64,000 bases of DNA from CAZLPZ01 sp964607245 (GCA_964607245.1 CAZSIB010000005.1:1-64000), one strand, 5' to 3'. Shown: positions 50,897 through 61,145, counted from the first letter of the stretch. Made by a program: numbers and translations. Notes: generated by a model from the sequence alone, not told the origin.

Positions 50897-53071
50897 TTAA
50901 AGTGAACACTCCGGTTCGACAAATCCGGCCAAAATACAACGCATCTGGCCGTCATCAAAGGCAATGTCCAGTTTATTCCCCACGACATGGACAACGCGGC
51001 CCGGGCCAAAATCTGGATGTCTCACACGGGCACCGAGGCGAAACGGTTCTTCCTCTTCGGCGTCGCGCGCTTTTGTAATTTGAGAAAGTGCCGTGCCGCG
51101 TTCGCCTTCAATCATGACGTGTTCTTGAGGGAGTTCGCCGATAAACCGTGAAGGCAGGTTTTGAACCCAGGATCCATATTGCCGCCGGGACGCGGCGGCC
51201 GTGACGATCGCGTTCTGCCGGGCGCGGGTGAGGCCGACATAGGCCAGGCGGCGCTCTTCTTCAAGTCCCTGAAGACCGTTTTCGTCGACCGCGCGGGCCG
51301 AGGGGAAAATCCCTTCTTCCCAGCCAGGGAGGAACACCGTGTCAAACTCCAACCCCTTGGCGGCGTGAAGAGTCATCAGGGACACCGCGTCGTCGTTTGC
51401 ATGTTTGGCGTTCTCCATCACCAAAGCAACATGATCAAGGAAAGCTGGGAGCGATCCATAATCCCCAATCGTGCCCACCAGTTCCTTGAGGTTATCGAGG
51501 CGCGCGGGGGCATCCGGGGATTTATCCCCCTGCCACATGGCGGTATAGCCCGATTCATCCAAAATAATTCCCGCCAGTTCTTGGTGATCATCACTCGACA
51601 ATAATGACCGCCACCGTCCAAAATCACGGATCAGGGTGGTGAGCGTCTGACGTGTTTTGGGTTTCAAGGGAGTGGTTGGGTCTTGGGTTAAGATTTCCGT
51701 TGCGGCATAAAGGCTCTGTCCTTTTTGTCGGGCGTGCGCGCGGAGAGTGTGGAGTGTGCTTTCCCCCAATCCCCGCTTTGGTGTATTCATAATACGTTCA
51801 AACGCGAGATCGTCATGCGGTTGCACCACTACGCGGAAATAGGCGAGCGCATCGCGAATCTCGGCCCGTTCGTAAAAACGTGGGCCCCCAAAAACCCGGT
51901 AGGGCAGGCCGATATAGAGGAACCGATCTTCAAATTCGCGCATTTGAAATCCCGCGCGCACCAAAATCGCAATAGAGCTCAGTTTTTTTCCTTGTTGCCG
52001 CTGAGCTTCGATCATATCGCTGATGGTGCGGGCTTCGACCTCGCCGTCCCAAACACCCAGAATACGGACTTTTTGACCAACGTCGCCCTCTGACCACAGG
52101 GTTTTCCCCAAACGGTGTTGATTATGCGCAATGACGGCGGAGGCCGCAGCCAGAATATGTCCGGTCGAACGATAATTTTGTTCCAGACGAATGATCTTGG
52201 CGCCCGGAAAATCGTGTTCAAAGCGCAAAATATTCGACACTTCTGCGCCGCGCCACCCATAAATCGATTGGTCATCATCGCCGACGCAGCAGATATTCCC
52301 CGACCCTTTGGCCAAAAGCCGCAGCCAGAGATATTGGGCCGTATTGGTGTCTTGGTACTCATCGACCATCAGATAACGAAATTTCCGGTGGTAATCGGCA
52401 AGGACATCTGCATGCCGCGGGTCTTTCAGGATCGTGATCATATGCAGCAATAAATCGCCAAAATCACAGACGTTCAGGGTTTTTAACCGGTCTTGATACT
52501 GACGGTAAATCAAGGGGATTTTCCCGTGGGCCAGGTCGCCCGCGTCCTGCGGGCCAATATCGCCGGGCGTCCGGGCCTTATCTTTCCACCGACTGATGAC
52601 ATCCAGGATCAGGCGCGGTGGGTATTTTTTCGTATCGATATTTTCGGCCTCGGCCAGTTGTTTGATCAGGCGTGCTTGATCGTCGTCATCCAGAATCGTG
52701 AAACTGGGGGTGAGACCCACTTTTTCGGCATGGACCCGCAGCATCCGGGCCGAGAGTGCGTGAAAGGTCCCAAGCCACCATCCCTCGACCGGAGCCCCCA
52801 TCAGGGCGGCCGCGCGCTCTTTCATTTCTTGCGCAGCTTTATTCGTAAAGGTCACGGCCAGAATTTGAGAGGGCCAGCATTGCCCGGATTTCAGCAAATG
52901 GACAAGGCGCGTCACCAAAACCCTGGTTTTCCCGGTGCCTGCGCCCGCCAGAACCAATAATGGCCCGTCGAGTTGTTCGACAGCGGCGCGTTGCGGCGGG
53001 TTGAGCGCACTTAAATAGGCGGCGGATGATTGCGGCACTGGTCCGCCAGGGGAGGATATGGGTAAATTCAT
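50897..53071 (-). CDS. UvrD/PcrA-type DNA helicase
   Basis: A 724-aa superfamily 1A helicase. Walker A is VLAGAGTGKTRVLVTR, motif II is LMVDEYQDTN, motif III is VGDDDQSIYGWRGA, motif V is LMTLHAAKGLEFDTV and motif VI is AYVGLTRARQN. The C-terminal tail (LGARVRHPDFGPGRV, FDDGQMR) is a Tudor-like domain of PcrA/UvrD. It serves nucleotide-excision repair and removal of RecA or replication-blocking complexes. It is followed by ftsA, 54 bp away. Confidence 0.95.
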   Translation of the reverse strand: MNLPISSPGGPVPQSSAAYLSALNPPQRAAVEQLDGPLLVLAGAGTGKTRVLVTRLVHLLKSGQCWPSQILAVTFTNKAAQEMKERAAALMGAPVEGWWLGTFHALSARMLRVHAEKVGLTPSFTILDDDDQARLIKQLAEAENIDTKKYPPRLILDVISRWKDKARTPGDIGPQDAGDLAHGKIPLIYRQYQDRLKTLNVCDFGDLLLHMITILKDPRHADVLADYHRKFRYLMVDEYQDTNTAQYLWLRLLAKGSGNICCVGDDDQSIYGWRGAEVSNILRFEHDFPGAKIIRLEQNYRSTGHILAAASAVIAHNQHRLGKTLWSEGDVGQKVRILGVWDGEVEARTISDMIEAQRQQGKKLSSIAILVRAGFQMREFEDRFLYIGLPYRVFGGPRFYERAEIRDALAYFRVVVQPHDDLAFERIMNTPKRGLGESTLHTLRAHARQKGQSLYAATEILTQDPTTPLKPKTRQTLTTLIRDFGRWRSLLSSDDHQELAGIILDESGYTAMWQGDKSPDAPARLDNLKELVGTIGDYGSLPAFLDHVALVMENAKHANDDAVSLMTLHAAKGLEFDTVFLPGWEEGIFPSARAVDENGLQGLEEERRLAYVGLTRARQNAIVTAAASRRQYGSWVQNLPSRFIGELPQEHVMIEGERGTALSQITKARDAEEEEPFRLGARVRHPDFGPGRVVHVVGNKLDIAFDDGQMRCILAGFVEPECSL

Positions 53072-53219
53072 AAGGTTTAGTGATAGGGTGCTTTATGCTT
53101 TCCCGCAAGAGGAGAGGAAAGAAGATTTTTAGCTGCGTACCCTTGTCTATTTTGTCTATTCCCCGTACCCTAGACGGATTGAGATCCTCTTTTCGCCTTG
53201 ATTCCAAGGAGCTTGCCCC

Positions 53220-54668
53220 ATGCCCGAAATTTTCCCGTCCTGGATGATGTCCCCTGTGGTGATGTATGGCGTCCCCGGCGTTATTCTCTTTTTGATGTTG
53301 GCCTTTATCATTGCCCGCGCGTGGCGGATGCTGACCTTGCTGATCGTCATCTTGGTGATTGGCGGGACTGCGTTTATGGGGTTCTTTTGGAAGACGATCA
53401 ATGACTTTATGGCGAGTTTTCCGATGCCCACCCCCGGAATTGTGGCGCAAACCGTGACGTTACGCAATTTTGATGACCGGATCGAAAGTGTGGGAACGGC
53501 CCAGGCGAATGAATCAACCTCACTCTCCAGTAACGTCTCTGAAACCGTCAAAGAAATCTTGTTCACGGAAGGACAATACGTGACCGCGGGAACCGTGATT
53601 GCACGCCTGGATGACAGCGAAGAACGCGCGAATTTGATTGAAGCGCAAAAATCCTTTAATCGGGCGGTTGAACTTGTCCGGACCCAGGCGGTGTCGACCG
53701 CGCGTCTGGACGCCGATCGTGCGCGACTGGATATTGCAAAAGTTCAAATTGCGGATCGTCAAATTGTTGCCCCATTTGATGGAGTCTTGGGCCTGCGGTC
53801 GATTTCTGTCGGGGATATCGTGAATCCTGGAATGGTCATCACAACGCTGGATGATACAGATCCGATCAAACTTGAATTTTCTGTGCCGGAAACCTATGTG
53901 TCCGCGATTGACCCTGATTTGCCGATTGAAGCTCGGGCCGAAGCCTGGCCGGGACAGATCTTCAAGGGTTTTATTCGCGCGATTGATCCGCGGGTGGATC
54001 CGGTGACGCGCGCGTTCCGCGTGAAGGCCGAAATTCCAAATGGGGACGGGAAAATTCGCCCCGGCATGTTGATGCGGGTCGATGTCGTCAAGGAAATACG
54101 TACGGCGCTTGCGATTTCTGAAGAAGCGTTATTATCCAAGGGGGACCAAAAATCCGTTTATGTTCTGGGCGAAACAAATAAAGACGGTCTGACATCCGTT
54201 GAATCGCGGCCTGTCACCGTGGGCGCCCGTCGCCCCGGCTATGTCGAGGTGCTGACTGGTCTTAAGGAAGGTGAAAAAATTGTTGTGGACGGCGTGATTA
54301 AAATCATGCCCGGCGGCAAAGTGAAGATTGTGGGCGACGATACAATCGAAAAAACGGTTCAAAGCGCAACCGATCAAGCGGTCGAGGGAAAGCAAGATGA
54401 GTTAAAGGCGCTTGCCCCTGATTCATCGACCTCGTCTGGAGAGACCCCCGATATCGCTCCGGATCCGTCTTCACCAGCGCCTGCGGTTCATGAGGGGTCG
54501 TCTCAACCATCACCGGCCGCACCGGACTCCGTTACTCCCGCACCGGACGAGGCCGCCTCGCCAAGTCATCAAGAAGGGGACGTATCGTCGCCTCCGGAAC
54601 TTTTCGCGCCTGCGCCAGAAAGCGGGACAGAAACAACGCCTGACCCTCAATCTGGGGCGACACCATGA
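53220..54668 (+). CDS. RND efflux pump, periplasmic adaptor subunit
   Basis: A 482-aa membrane-fusion protein. Two hydrophobic segments lie at the N-terminus (about 11-60). The barrel-sandwich halves follow (AQANESTSLSSNVSETVKEI and IVAPFDGVLGLRSISVGD), then a beta-barrel and a membrane-proximal domain to about residue 385. The last 95 residues are a Pro/Ser/Ala-rich tail, unusually long for this family. It bridges the inner-membrane pump (next gene, overlapping by 4 bp) to an outer-membrane channel that is not encoded nearby. Confidence 0.92.
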   Translation: MPEIFPSWMMSPVVMYGVPGVILFLMLAFIIARAWRMLTLLIVILVIGGTAFMGFFWKTINDFMASFPMPTPGIVAQTVTLRNFDDRIESVGTAQANESTSLSSNVSETVKEILFTEGQYVTAGTVIARLDDSEERANLIEAQKSFNRAVELVRTQAVSTARLDADRARLDIAKVQIADRQIVAPFDGVLGLRSISVGDIVNPGMVITTLDDTDPIKLEFSVPETYVSAIDPDLPIEARAEAWPGQIFKGFIRAIDPRVDPVTRAFRVKAEIPNGDGKIRPGMLMRVDVVKEIRTALAISEEALLSKGDQKSVYVLGETNKDGLTSVESRPVTVGARRPGYVEVLTGLKEGEKIVVDGVIKIMPGGKVKIVGDDTIEKTVQSATDQAVEGKQDELKALAPDSSTSSGETPDIAPDPSSPAPAVHEGSSQPSPAAPDSVTPAPDEAASPSHQEGDVSSPPELFAPAPESGTETTPDPQSGATP

Positions 54669-57600
54669 TCCTCTCTGACATCTCCATTCGGCGCCCTGTC
54701 TTTGCAACGGTCATCAATTTGTTGATCGTGGTCGCCGGGATCATTGCCTTTACCAAGCTCCCTTTGCGTGAATATCCCGATATCGATCCGCCGATTATTT
54801 CGATTTCGACGGTGTATTTGGGCGCGAACGCTGAAGTTGTCGAAAGTCGCGTGACTCAGGTCTTGGAAGAAAGCTTAAGTGGGATTGCCGGGATTGATAC
54901 GATTGAATCCAAATCCGAAGATGGTGTGTCCTCGATTCAAATTGAATTTGAACTTTCACGAAACATTGATGATGCGGCGAGTGACGTGCGTGACCGGATT
55001 TCGCGCGTGACCAAAGATTTGCCGGATGACGCCGAACAACCGAATATTTCCAAGGCCGATGCGGATACGGATCAGATCGTCTGGATTTCGGTTCAAAGCC
55101 CATCGCGCAGTGCGCTTGAACTCACCGATATTGCCGATCGGTATATGCGTGACCGCCTCTCGACTATTGATGGGGTGTCGGCGGTTATTATTGGTGGTGA
55201 ACGCCGCTATGCGATGCGAATTTGGATTGACCGAAATGAACTTGCCGCCCGCGAACTCGTGGTGAGTGACATTGAAAACGCGTTACTCCGTGAAAATATC
55301 GAACTGCCCGCCGGGCGGATTGAATCGCTGAACTCTGAATTTATTGTCCGGGTCGACCGCGCGTACAAGACAGTTGATGATTTTCGCAAGATGATTATTC
55401 GGCGTGGCGATGACGGGTATTTGGTGCGTTTGGGCGATGTCGCGCGCGTTGAAATTGGCCCCAAAAGCGAACGGACCGATTTACGCTCAAATAATCAATC
55501 TGCCGTGGGCTTGGGGATTGGGAAGCAAGCCAAGGCCAATACGCTGGATGTCGCGCATAAAGTCGTTGCCGAAATGCATCAGATTCAAAAGGATATCAAG
55601 GGGCAATTCCCGGATATTGAGCTGGCGCTTGCCTATGACGCCTCAAAATTCATCGAGGCGTCGATTCACGAAGTTTACATGACGCTTGCGATGACGGTTA
55701 TTTTGGTCACGCTCGTGATCTATTTTTTCCTCGGGGATTGGCGCGCAACCCTGATCCCGGCAGTCACAATTCCAGTCTCGATTATTGGGGCGTTTATTGT
55801 CCTTTTCGCGCTTGGGTTCTCGGTCAATTTACTCACCCTTTTGGCGCTTGTTCTCGCAATTGGCTTGGTCGTTGACGATTCAATTGTCGTCTTGGAAAAC
55901 ATTTATCGCCGGGTCGAGGGAGGCGAGCCTTCTTTGGCGGCGGCGCAGCGCGGAACGAACCAAGTCGCCTTTGCGGTCATTGCGACAACGTTGGTTTTGG
56001 TCGCGGTCTTTATTCCAATTTCCTTTATGGAAGGGGATGTCGGGCGTCTTTTCACGGAATTTGCCTGGGCAATCGTGGGCGCCGTGCTTTTCTCATCGCT
56101 TGTGGCGTTATCCGCATCCCCCATGATGGCCTCTAAATTTTTGGCAGGACGGGGGGGCCATACGCAAAAAAATATTGTTACGCGGTGGATTAACCGCCGG
56201 ATTGACGCGTTTGAGTCGGGCTATCGGCGGCAGTTGGCAAGTTTTATTAACCATCCATTTTTGGTGATTTTGGGCGTCTTGTTGCTCGGGGGGCTGGGGT
56301 ATTATTTTTACCGCGCTGTTCCCCAAGAATATGCGCCTGTCGAAGATCGCGGTGTCATCTTTACGATCATGATCGCGCCCGAAGGATCGTCGCTTGAATA
56401 CACCAAGGCCAATATGCGTAAAGTCGAGGAAAAGCTGGGGGCGCTCCTCTCTCCGGAGAATGGCGGACCCAAAGATGGCACCGGTGAGGCGCACCGGGTG
56501 GTGAGCATTGTGCCGGGCGCGTTTTCTGCGACAGGATCGGTGAACACAGGGATTGCGATTGCGCTTTTGAAAGATTGGGGCGAGCGGCGTTATGCGGGTC
56601 AAATTCAAAATGATCTGTTCATGAAATTCTTTGAAATCCCAGGGGTTTGGGCATTTCCCGTCCTCCCGCCCTCACTCGGGCAAAATCCGCAAAGCACGCC
56701 TGTGCAATTTGTGATTGCCGGGGATAATTACGATGATCTGGTGAAATGGCGGGATGCGTTACTGGTCAAAGCCCGTGAAAATCGTCGTCTGGTCGATCTC
56801 GATTGGGATTATAAAGAAGGCAAGCCGCAGATCCGCTTGCGCCTGAATACCACCCGCGCGGCCGAACTTGGGGTCTCGACGGCGCAAATTGGCAGCACGC
56901 TTCAAACCATGTTCGGCAGCCGCGAGGTCACGACCTATCTGGATCGCGGTGAAGAATACGATGTGGTGTTGCAAGGCCGATATCAAGACCGTTTGTCGCC
57001 CACTGACATGAATAATGTTTACGTGCGGTCCGAACGAACGGGCAAATTGATCCCGCTTTCGAATTTACTCAGCATTGAAGAAACGGCCGATGCCGGGTCG
57101 CGTGGGCGGTTTAACCGGATGCGGGCGATTACGATCACGGCGTCTCTCGTCCCGGGATATAGTTTGGGTGCCGCGCTTGATTATCTGGAAGACGCCGCGC
57201 GGACCAGTCTGCCGTCCGAAGCGCAGATCGATTATAAAGGCCAATCGCGCGATTATAAACAAGCGGGCGCGGCCATGTTGTTTGTCTTTTTGCTTGCGCT
57301 TCTCGCGACCTATTTGTTTTTGGCGGCCCAGTTTGAAAGTTTTGTCCATCCGTTTGTCATTATGATGACCGTGCCGTTTGCGTTGATTGGTGCGCTCTGG
57401 GGGCTCTATGTTACGGGCGCGACCTTGAATGTGTATACGCAAGTCGGGTTGATTATGCTCGTCGGTCTTGCCACCAAAAACGGGATTTTGATTGTCGAAT
57501 TCGCAAACCAATTGCGCGATGAAGGTGTCGAGTTTATGGAGGCGATTCTTCAGGCCGCGCAGACGCGTGTGCGCCCGATTTTGATGACGTCAATTGCGAC

Positions 57601-57826
57601 GATCGTCGGGGCGATTCCCTTGGCGCTGGCCATGGTCATTGGCGGGGCGGGGGCAGAAAGCCGTTTCCCGATTGGCGTGGTGATCGTCAGCGGCGTTGCC
57701 GTGTCGACGGTCTTGACTCTATTTATTATTCCGACATTTTATGCGCTTCTTGCGCGGCATACGGGATCGCCCCTTGCCACCACCCGCGCCCTTGAGAAAG
57801 AGTTAGAGGCGCGTGAGGATGAGTAA
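54665..57826 (+). CDS. RND multidrug efflux permease (HAE1 family)
   Basis: A 1053-aa pump with twelve membrane helices and two large periplasmic loops. It starts MILSDISIRRPVFATVINLL, has LLALVLAIGLVVDDSIVVLEN (proton-relay Asp pair in helix 4) and GLATKNGILIVEFANQL in helix 10. It exports hydrophobic drugs or metabolites using the proton gradient. The start overlaps the adaptor stop (ATGA). Confidence 0.95.
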   Translation: MILSDISIRRPVFATVINLLIVVAGIIAFTKLPLREYPDIDPPIISISTVYLGANAEVVESRVTQVLEESLSGIAGIDTIESKSEDGVSSIQIEFELSRNIDDAASDVRDRISRVTKDLPDDAEQPNISKADADTDQIVWISVQSPSRSALELTDIADRYMRDRLSTIDGVSAVIIGGERRYAMRIWIDRNELAARELVVSDIENALLRENIELPAGRIESLNSEFIVRVDRAYKTVDDFRKMIIRRGDDGYLVRLGDVARVEIGPKSERTDLRSNNQSAVGLGIGKQAKANTLDVAHKVVAEMHQIQKDIKGQFPDIELALAYDASKFIEASIHEVYMTLAMTVILVTLVIYFFLGDWRATLIPAVTIPVSIIGAFIVLFALGFSVNLLTLLALVLAIGLVVDDSIVVLENIYRRVEGGEPSLAAAQRGTNQVAFAVIATTLVLVAVFIPISFMEGDVGRLFTEFAWAIVGAVLFSSLVALSASPMMASKFLAGRGGHTQKNIVTRWINRRIDAFESGYRRQLASFINHPFLVILGVLLLGGLGYYFYRAVPQEYAPVEDRGVIFTIMIAPEGSSLEYTKANMRKVEEKLGALLSPENGGPKDGTGEAHRVVSIVPGAFSATGSVNTGIAIALLKDWGERRYAGQIQNDLFMKFFEIPGVWAFPVLPPSLGQNPQSTPVQFVIAGDNYDDLVKWRDALLVKARENRRLVDLDWDYKEGKPQIRLRLNTTRAAELGVSTAQIGSTLQTMFGSREVTTYLDRGEEYDVVLQGRYQDRLSPTDMNNVYVRSERTGKLIPLSNLLSIEETADAGSRGRFNRMRAITITASLVPGYSLGAALDYLEDAARTSLPSEAQIDYKGQSRDYKQAGAAMLFVFLLALLATYLFLAAQFESFVHPFVIMMTVPFALIGALWGLYVTGATLNVYTQVGLIMLVGLATKNGILIVEFANQLRDEGVEFMEAILQAAQTRVRPILMTSIATIVGAIPLALAMVIGGAGAESRFPIGVVIVSGVAVSTVLTLFIIPTFYALLARHTGSPLATTRALEKELEAREDE

Positions 57827-57992
57827 TTATAAACTGTGCCAGATGTCTTTGGATCATCCCGTTCTTGAAAAAGAAAAAGTTGATCAATTTATGTGGGTGC
57901 GTTCAGACAACGTGGATGAACTGAATGAGAATCGCCGCGGTGATGTGTCGCAAGTCGATATCTATCGTCATGCGTTAAGCTTCTCGTCATGA
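57819..57992 (+). CDS. Small protein (57 aa) nested between RND and MATE pump genes
   Basis: ATG 57819 overlaps the RND stop by 8 bp, and the stop TGA 57990-57992 overlaps the MATE start ATG 57989 (ATGA). The peptide begins MSNYKLCQMSLDHPVLEKEK, is acidic and soluble, and ends YRHALSFSS. An AGAGG site lies about 9 bp before the ATG. The exact fit suggests a translated, coupled small protein; the function is unknown. Confidence 0.55.
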   Translation: MSNYKLCQMSLDHPVLEKEKVDQFMWVRSDNVDELNENRRGDVSQVDIYRHALSFSS

Positions 57993-59341
57993 CGAACCCA
58001 CGTGCTCAGGATCTGACCTCGGGATCCATTCCCGCGCATTTATTTCGCTTGGCTCTTCCCATGATTTGGGGGATTTTGGCGATTGTCGCGATGCAACTCG
58101 CGGATGTTTATTACATCGCGGGGCTGGGGCATCTGGCGCTTGAATCCATTTCGTTTACCTTTCCGGTCAGTATGACGCTTTTTAACCTGGTCATGGGGTT
58201 ATCGATTGCGACATCTGCAATTTGTGCACGCTTGATTGGCGAAAAATCAACCGAGACATTAAAACATTTTCTGGCCCATGCCCTCGTTATCGCCTGCGGG
58301 GTCGGGGTGTTTTTGGCGGTCTTGGGTGAAATATTACTGCCCTATATTTTTGATTATCTGGGCGCGGGGCCCGAACATATGCCGGCGATTATGGCGTTTA
58401 TGCGCGTTTCGCTCTGGGGGTATGTGTTTGTGACTGTCCCGCTTGTGGCGAATGCGGGCTTGCGTGCGGCGGGTGACACGTTTATCCCGTCGATCATTAT
58501 GGTCTTGGCCGCTCTCATCAATTTTCCCCTGGCCTATGCGCTGGTCTATGGCGCGGGACCTTTTCCCGCCTGGGGGGTTGCGGGCGCCGCAAGCGCGAAT
58601 GTCATCAGTAATGCGCTTGTCGCGGTGTTTGCGCTCTATGTTCTGATTGTCCGGCACCGGATGCTGGATCGGCATTGTGTGACGTTCCAAGATTTTGGCG
58701 CGCACGCGACACGTTTATTTTCAATCGCCCTGCCGGTGGGCGTGATGAATTTGATCCAACCGCTGACGGCGGGGGTCCTCACCGCCATTCTTTCAGGGTA
58801 CGGCGCGCATGCGGTGGCTGCCTACGGCGTCATTGGGCGGGTTGAGGCCTTGGCGGCTGTTGTCCTGATGGCGGTCTCGATTGGGATGTCGCCGATTATC
58901 GGACAAAATTACGGCGCGCGGCGCTTTGACCGCATCGAACAGACGATTGATATCGGTATTCGTTTTTGTGTTTTCTGGTCGATCGCCGTGGGCCTGGGGC
59001 TTATGCTTTTTGGATCAATGCTTGCCCGCGCCTTTACCGATGACCCAGAGACAATCCAAACCGTTGCGCTTTATTTTATGTTGACGGGGATCAGCGCGGC
59101 GGTCGGTAACATCGCCATCGGGTGGGGCACGGCGTGGAATGCCCTGGCAAAGCCCCAATTTTCTGCCGTGATGACAACGGGCCGGTTCTTTATCGGGGGG
59201 ATCGTGTGTGGGTATTTGGGGCATTTGATCGCCGGATTGCCGGGGTTGTTCATGGGCCTTGCGGTCGGGAACATTATTCTTGGCACGGTCCTTCATTTTT
59301 GGAGCCGGACGCGGTTTGACCGGCTCGCGGCGGCGCCTTAA
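57989..59341 (+). CDS. MATE family efflux transporter
   Basis: A 450-aa protein with twelve membrane helices in two related halves (LFRLALPMIWGILAIVAMQL and LFSIALPVGVMNLIQPLTAG). MATE proteins export drugs or metabolites using Na+ or H+. It forms the last gene of an efflux operon with the RND pump, suggesting shared control; no regulator gene is visible here. The 3' end overlaps rlmE by 4 bp. Confidence 0.92.
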   Translation: MTNPRAQDLTSGSIPAHLFRLALPMIWGILAIVAMQLADVYYIAGLGHLALESISFTFPVSMTLFNLVMGLSIATSAICARLIGEKSTETLKHFLAHALVIACGVGVFLAVLGEILLPYIFDYLGAGPEHMPAIMAFMRVSLWGYVFVTVPLVANAGLRAAGDTFIPSIIMVLAALINFPLAYALVYGAGPFPAWGVAGAASANVISNALVAVFALYVLIVRHRMLDRHCVTFQDFGAHATRLFSIALPVGVMNLIQPLTAGVLTAILSGYGAHAVAAYGVIGRVEALAAVVLMAVSIGMSPIIGQNYGARRFDRIEQTIDIGIRFCVFWSIAVGLGLMLFGSMLARAFTDDPETIQTVALYFMLTGISAAVGNIAIGWGTAWNALAKPQFSAVMTTGRFFIGGIVCGYLGHLIAGLPGLFMGLAVGNIILGTVLHFWSRTRFDRLAAAP

Positions 59342-60078
59342 ACCGTATCGTTTCCATTGCGGCGGAATCCGGTTGCCACTAAAAATTGTTCGCTTGACTC
59401 TTTTCGGCTCGCGGGTGGTTTCATGTGCCGCACGGTTTTAAAATCCCGCTTCATTTGCGCCAAAAGTTCGCCCTGGGCGCCACCTTGGAACACTTTACTG
59501 ACAAAGACGCCACCAGGTTTTAAAACATGACAGGCAAAATCATACGCGGCCTCGACCAGACCCATAATGCGCAAGTGATCTGTTTCTTGGTGCCCCGTGG
59601 TGTTGGGTGCCATGTCGGAAAGGACAATATCCACGGGCCCGCCCGTCAAGGATTTGAGTTTTTCGGGCGCATCGTCCGCCATAAAATCCATCTGGATAAA
59701 ATCAACGCCGGGAATGGGATCAATGGGCAATAAATCAATTGCGACAACTTTTTTGGCCTTGTGGGCGATGGCGACTTGGGCCCAACCGCCGGGCGCGGCC
59801 CCCAGATCCACGATGATTTGGCCGGGTTTCAGGATATGCAGTTTTTCGTGGATCCCCAATAATTTAAACGCCGCGCGCGAGCGATAGCCTAGGCGTTCGG
59901 CCTCGCGCACAAAGGGGTCGTTCAGTTGTCGTTGGAGCCATTTGGTGGATGACGCCGTGCGTGCGCGTGCGGTTTTGACCCGAACGGCCACGTCCCGCGT
60001 GGTGCGGTTCCGGCGCTTGCCGCTGGATTTTCCAGGAATTTTTCCCTTATTTACGGGCGGGTCGGTGGGGTCGGACAT
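59338..60078 (-). CDS. rlmE: 23S rRNA (uridine-2552-2'-O)-methyltransferase RlmE
   Basis: A 246-aa FtsJ-type methyltransferase. After a basic N-terminal tail of about 50 residues comes YRSRAAFKLLGIHEK (catalytic Lys), VDLGAAPGGWAQVA (SAM site), DIVLSDMAPNTTGH (catalytic Asp) and GGVFVSKVFQGG (catalytic Lys). It methylates U2552 of 23S rRNA late in 50S assembly. Confidence 0.95.
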   Translation of the reverse strand: MSDPTDPPVNKGKIPGKSSGKRRNRTTRDVAVRVKTARARTASSTKWLQRQLNDPFVREAERLGYRSRAAFKLLGIHEKLHILKPGQIIVDLGAAPGGWAQVAIAHKAKKVVAIDLLPIDPIPGVDFIQMDFMADDAPEKLKSLTGGPVDIVLSDMAPNTTGHQETDHLRIMGLVEAAYDFACHVLKPGGVFVSKVFQGGAQGELLAQMKRDFKTVRHMKPPASRKESSEQFLVATGFRRNGNDTV

Positions 60079-60149
60079 ATGATTTGACAGGGGGTTTGGG
60101 TTTGAATTATATAAACTGAAATCTATTCACGTGGCAAGGAGAAAAGATC

Positions 60150-60677
60150 ATGGTAACAACAGGGGCCTATTTAACGATTGATGACAAAATCAAAGCGATA
60201 AAAGCATCGGGAAAAGTATCACCTGCTCTTAAAGAGGCCGTTCAAGAAATTAAATTAGGCCCGCTGCAAGGCCGCGTTGGAGCGATGGCGAATAAGGGGA
60301 TGCCTGCCTATAAAGGAGCGCTTGCGCTCGAGTTTAATTTAGAGGGTGATTTGGCATTGGCTCCAGTACAGGTATTTCTTGGGCGTAACACACAACCGGA
60401 AACCATTAACGTTTATCATGTCCTGATTCAGGGGCCGCATGGATATGAACCCTTGAAGGGGATCTTCTATCGTACTGACAGAGACCGCTGTCGTATCGCC
60501 CTCCGTACAGGTATTTCTGGCGTTTTTCAATTAGCTAAGATGACAAAGGTGAAAAAGATGGGAACAACATTTGTTGATGTTGTTCCGCCTATGCGCGCTT
60601 GGTATGGACAGTTTTTTCAAAAAGAGGGCGAACGGACGTTTTGGCGTGCAAATCCTACCCTGTTCGTTGGTTCTTAA
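60150..60677 (+). CDS. Hypothetical protein
   Basis: A 175-aa soluble protein, mixed alpha/beta, with no recognised family. The N-terminal helix region (DKIKAIKASGKVSPALKEAV) is followed by a beta-rich domain ending RAWYGQFFQKEGERTFWR. The G+C content is visibly lower than that of neighbours. An AAGGAG site supports the ATG at 60150. Possibly horizontally acquired. The terminator at 60761-60784 follows. Confidence 0.6.
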   Translation: MVTTGAYLTIDDKIKAIKASGKVSPALKEAVQEIKLGPLQGRVGAMANKGMPAYKGALALEFNLEGDLALAPVQVFLGRNTQPETINVYHVLIQGPHGYEPLKGIFYRTDRDRCRIALRTGISGVFQLAKMTKVKKMGTTFVDVVPPMRAWYGQFFQKEGERTFWRANPTLFVGS

Positions 60678-60760
60678 AGGAAATGCTATCTTTTATCTAT
60701 GTTAAAGAGAAAAGATAGCCGTATGTTCTTGTCAGACAGCTCTGAATGGTCAAACAAAAA

Positions 60761-60784
60761 GGCCGGGGGTTTCCCGGCCTTTAG
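60761..60784 (+). terminator. Intrinsic terminator
   Basis: Stem AAAGGCCGGG / CCCGGCCTTT with a short loop, followed by AGAGTTTTTG. It ends the 60150 gene. Confidence 0.75.
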
Positions 60785-60846
60785 AGTTTTTGTTTTGCCT
60801 TAACAACCCGCAAGCCCTGTTCAAACTCGCCCTCTATACTTTCATT

Positions 60847-61048
60847 ATGCCCAGAAAAGGGGTGAGTCGCGCAAACTTTGAGGGGTAGATTCGTCAACGA
60901 AATTGTGGATAACCCCAGATTCGCTCGTCCCATTGTTTTTTATAACTGGGTCTATCTGCGGCAAGAACGCGCGGGGAAAAATGCCGGGGATGGCTTGCCA
61001 GATTGGATCAAACGCTTTAATAATCAAAGCAGTGTTTGGGGCTGTTGA
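60847..61048 (+). pseudogene. Possible frameshifted small gene before pal
   Basis: ATG 60847 opens a frame of only 13 codons (MPRKGVSRANFEG, stop at 60886-60888). An overlapping second frame is open from 60866 to TGA 61046 and reads as plausible protein (NPRFARPIVFYNWVYLRQ... PDWIKRFNNQSSVWGC). One shift near 60875 would join them into a protein of about 65 aa. An opposite-strand frame (60845-61147) is also open. In other proteobacteria tolB precedes pal, but this is not TolB. Low certainty. Confidence 0.3.
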
Positions 61049-61145
61049 TTCTCGGCCTTTTCTGTTGGCGGTTCCCGCCGCTTTCGTTTTCTTTTGTCGC
61101 GTTTGATCTTTAACTTGTTGTTTTCTCTTTGAAAAGGAGCCTGCC

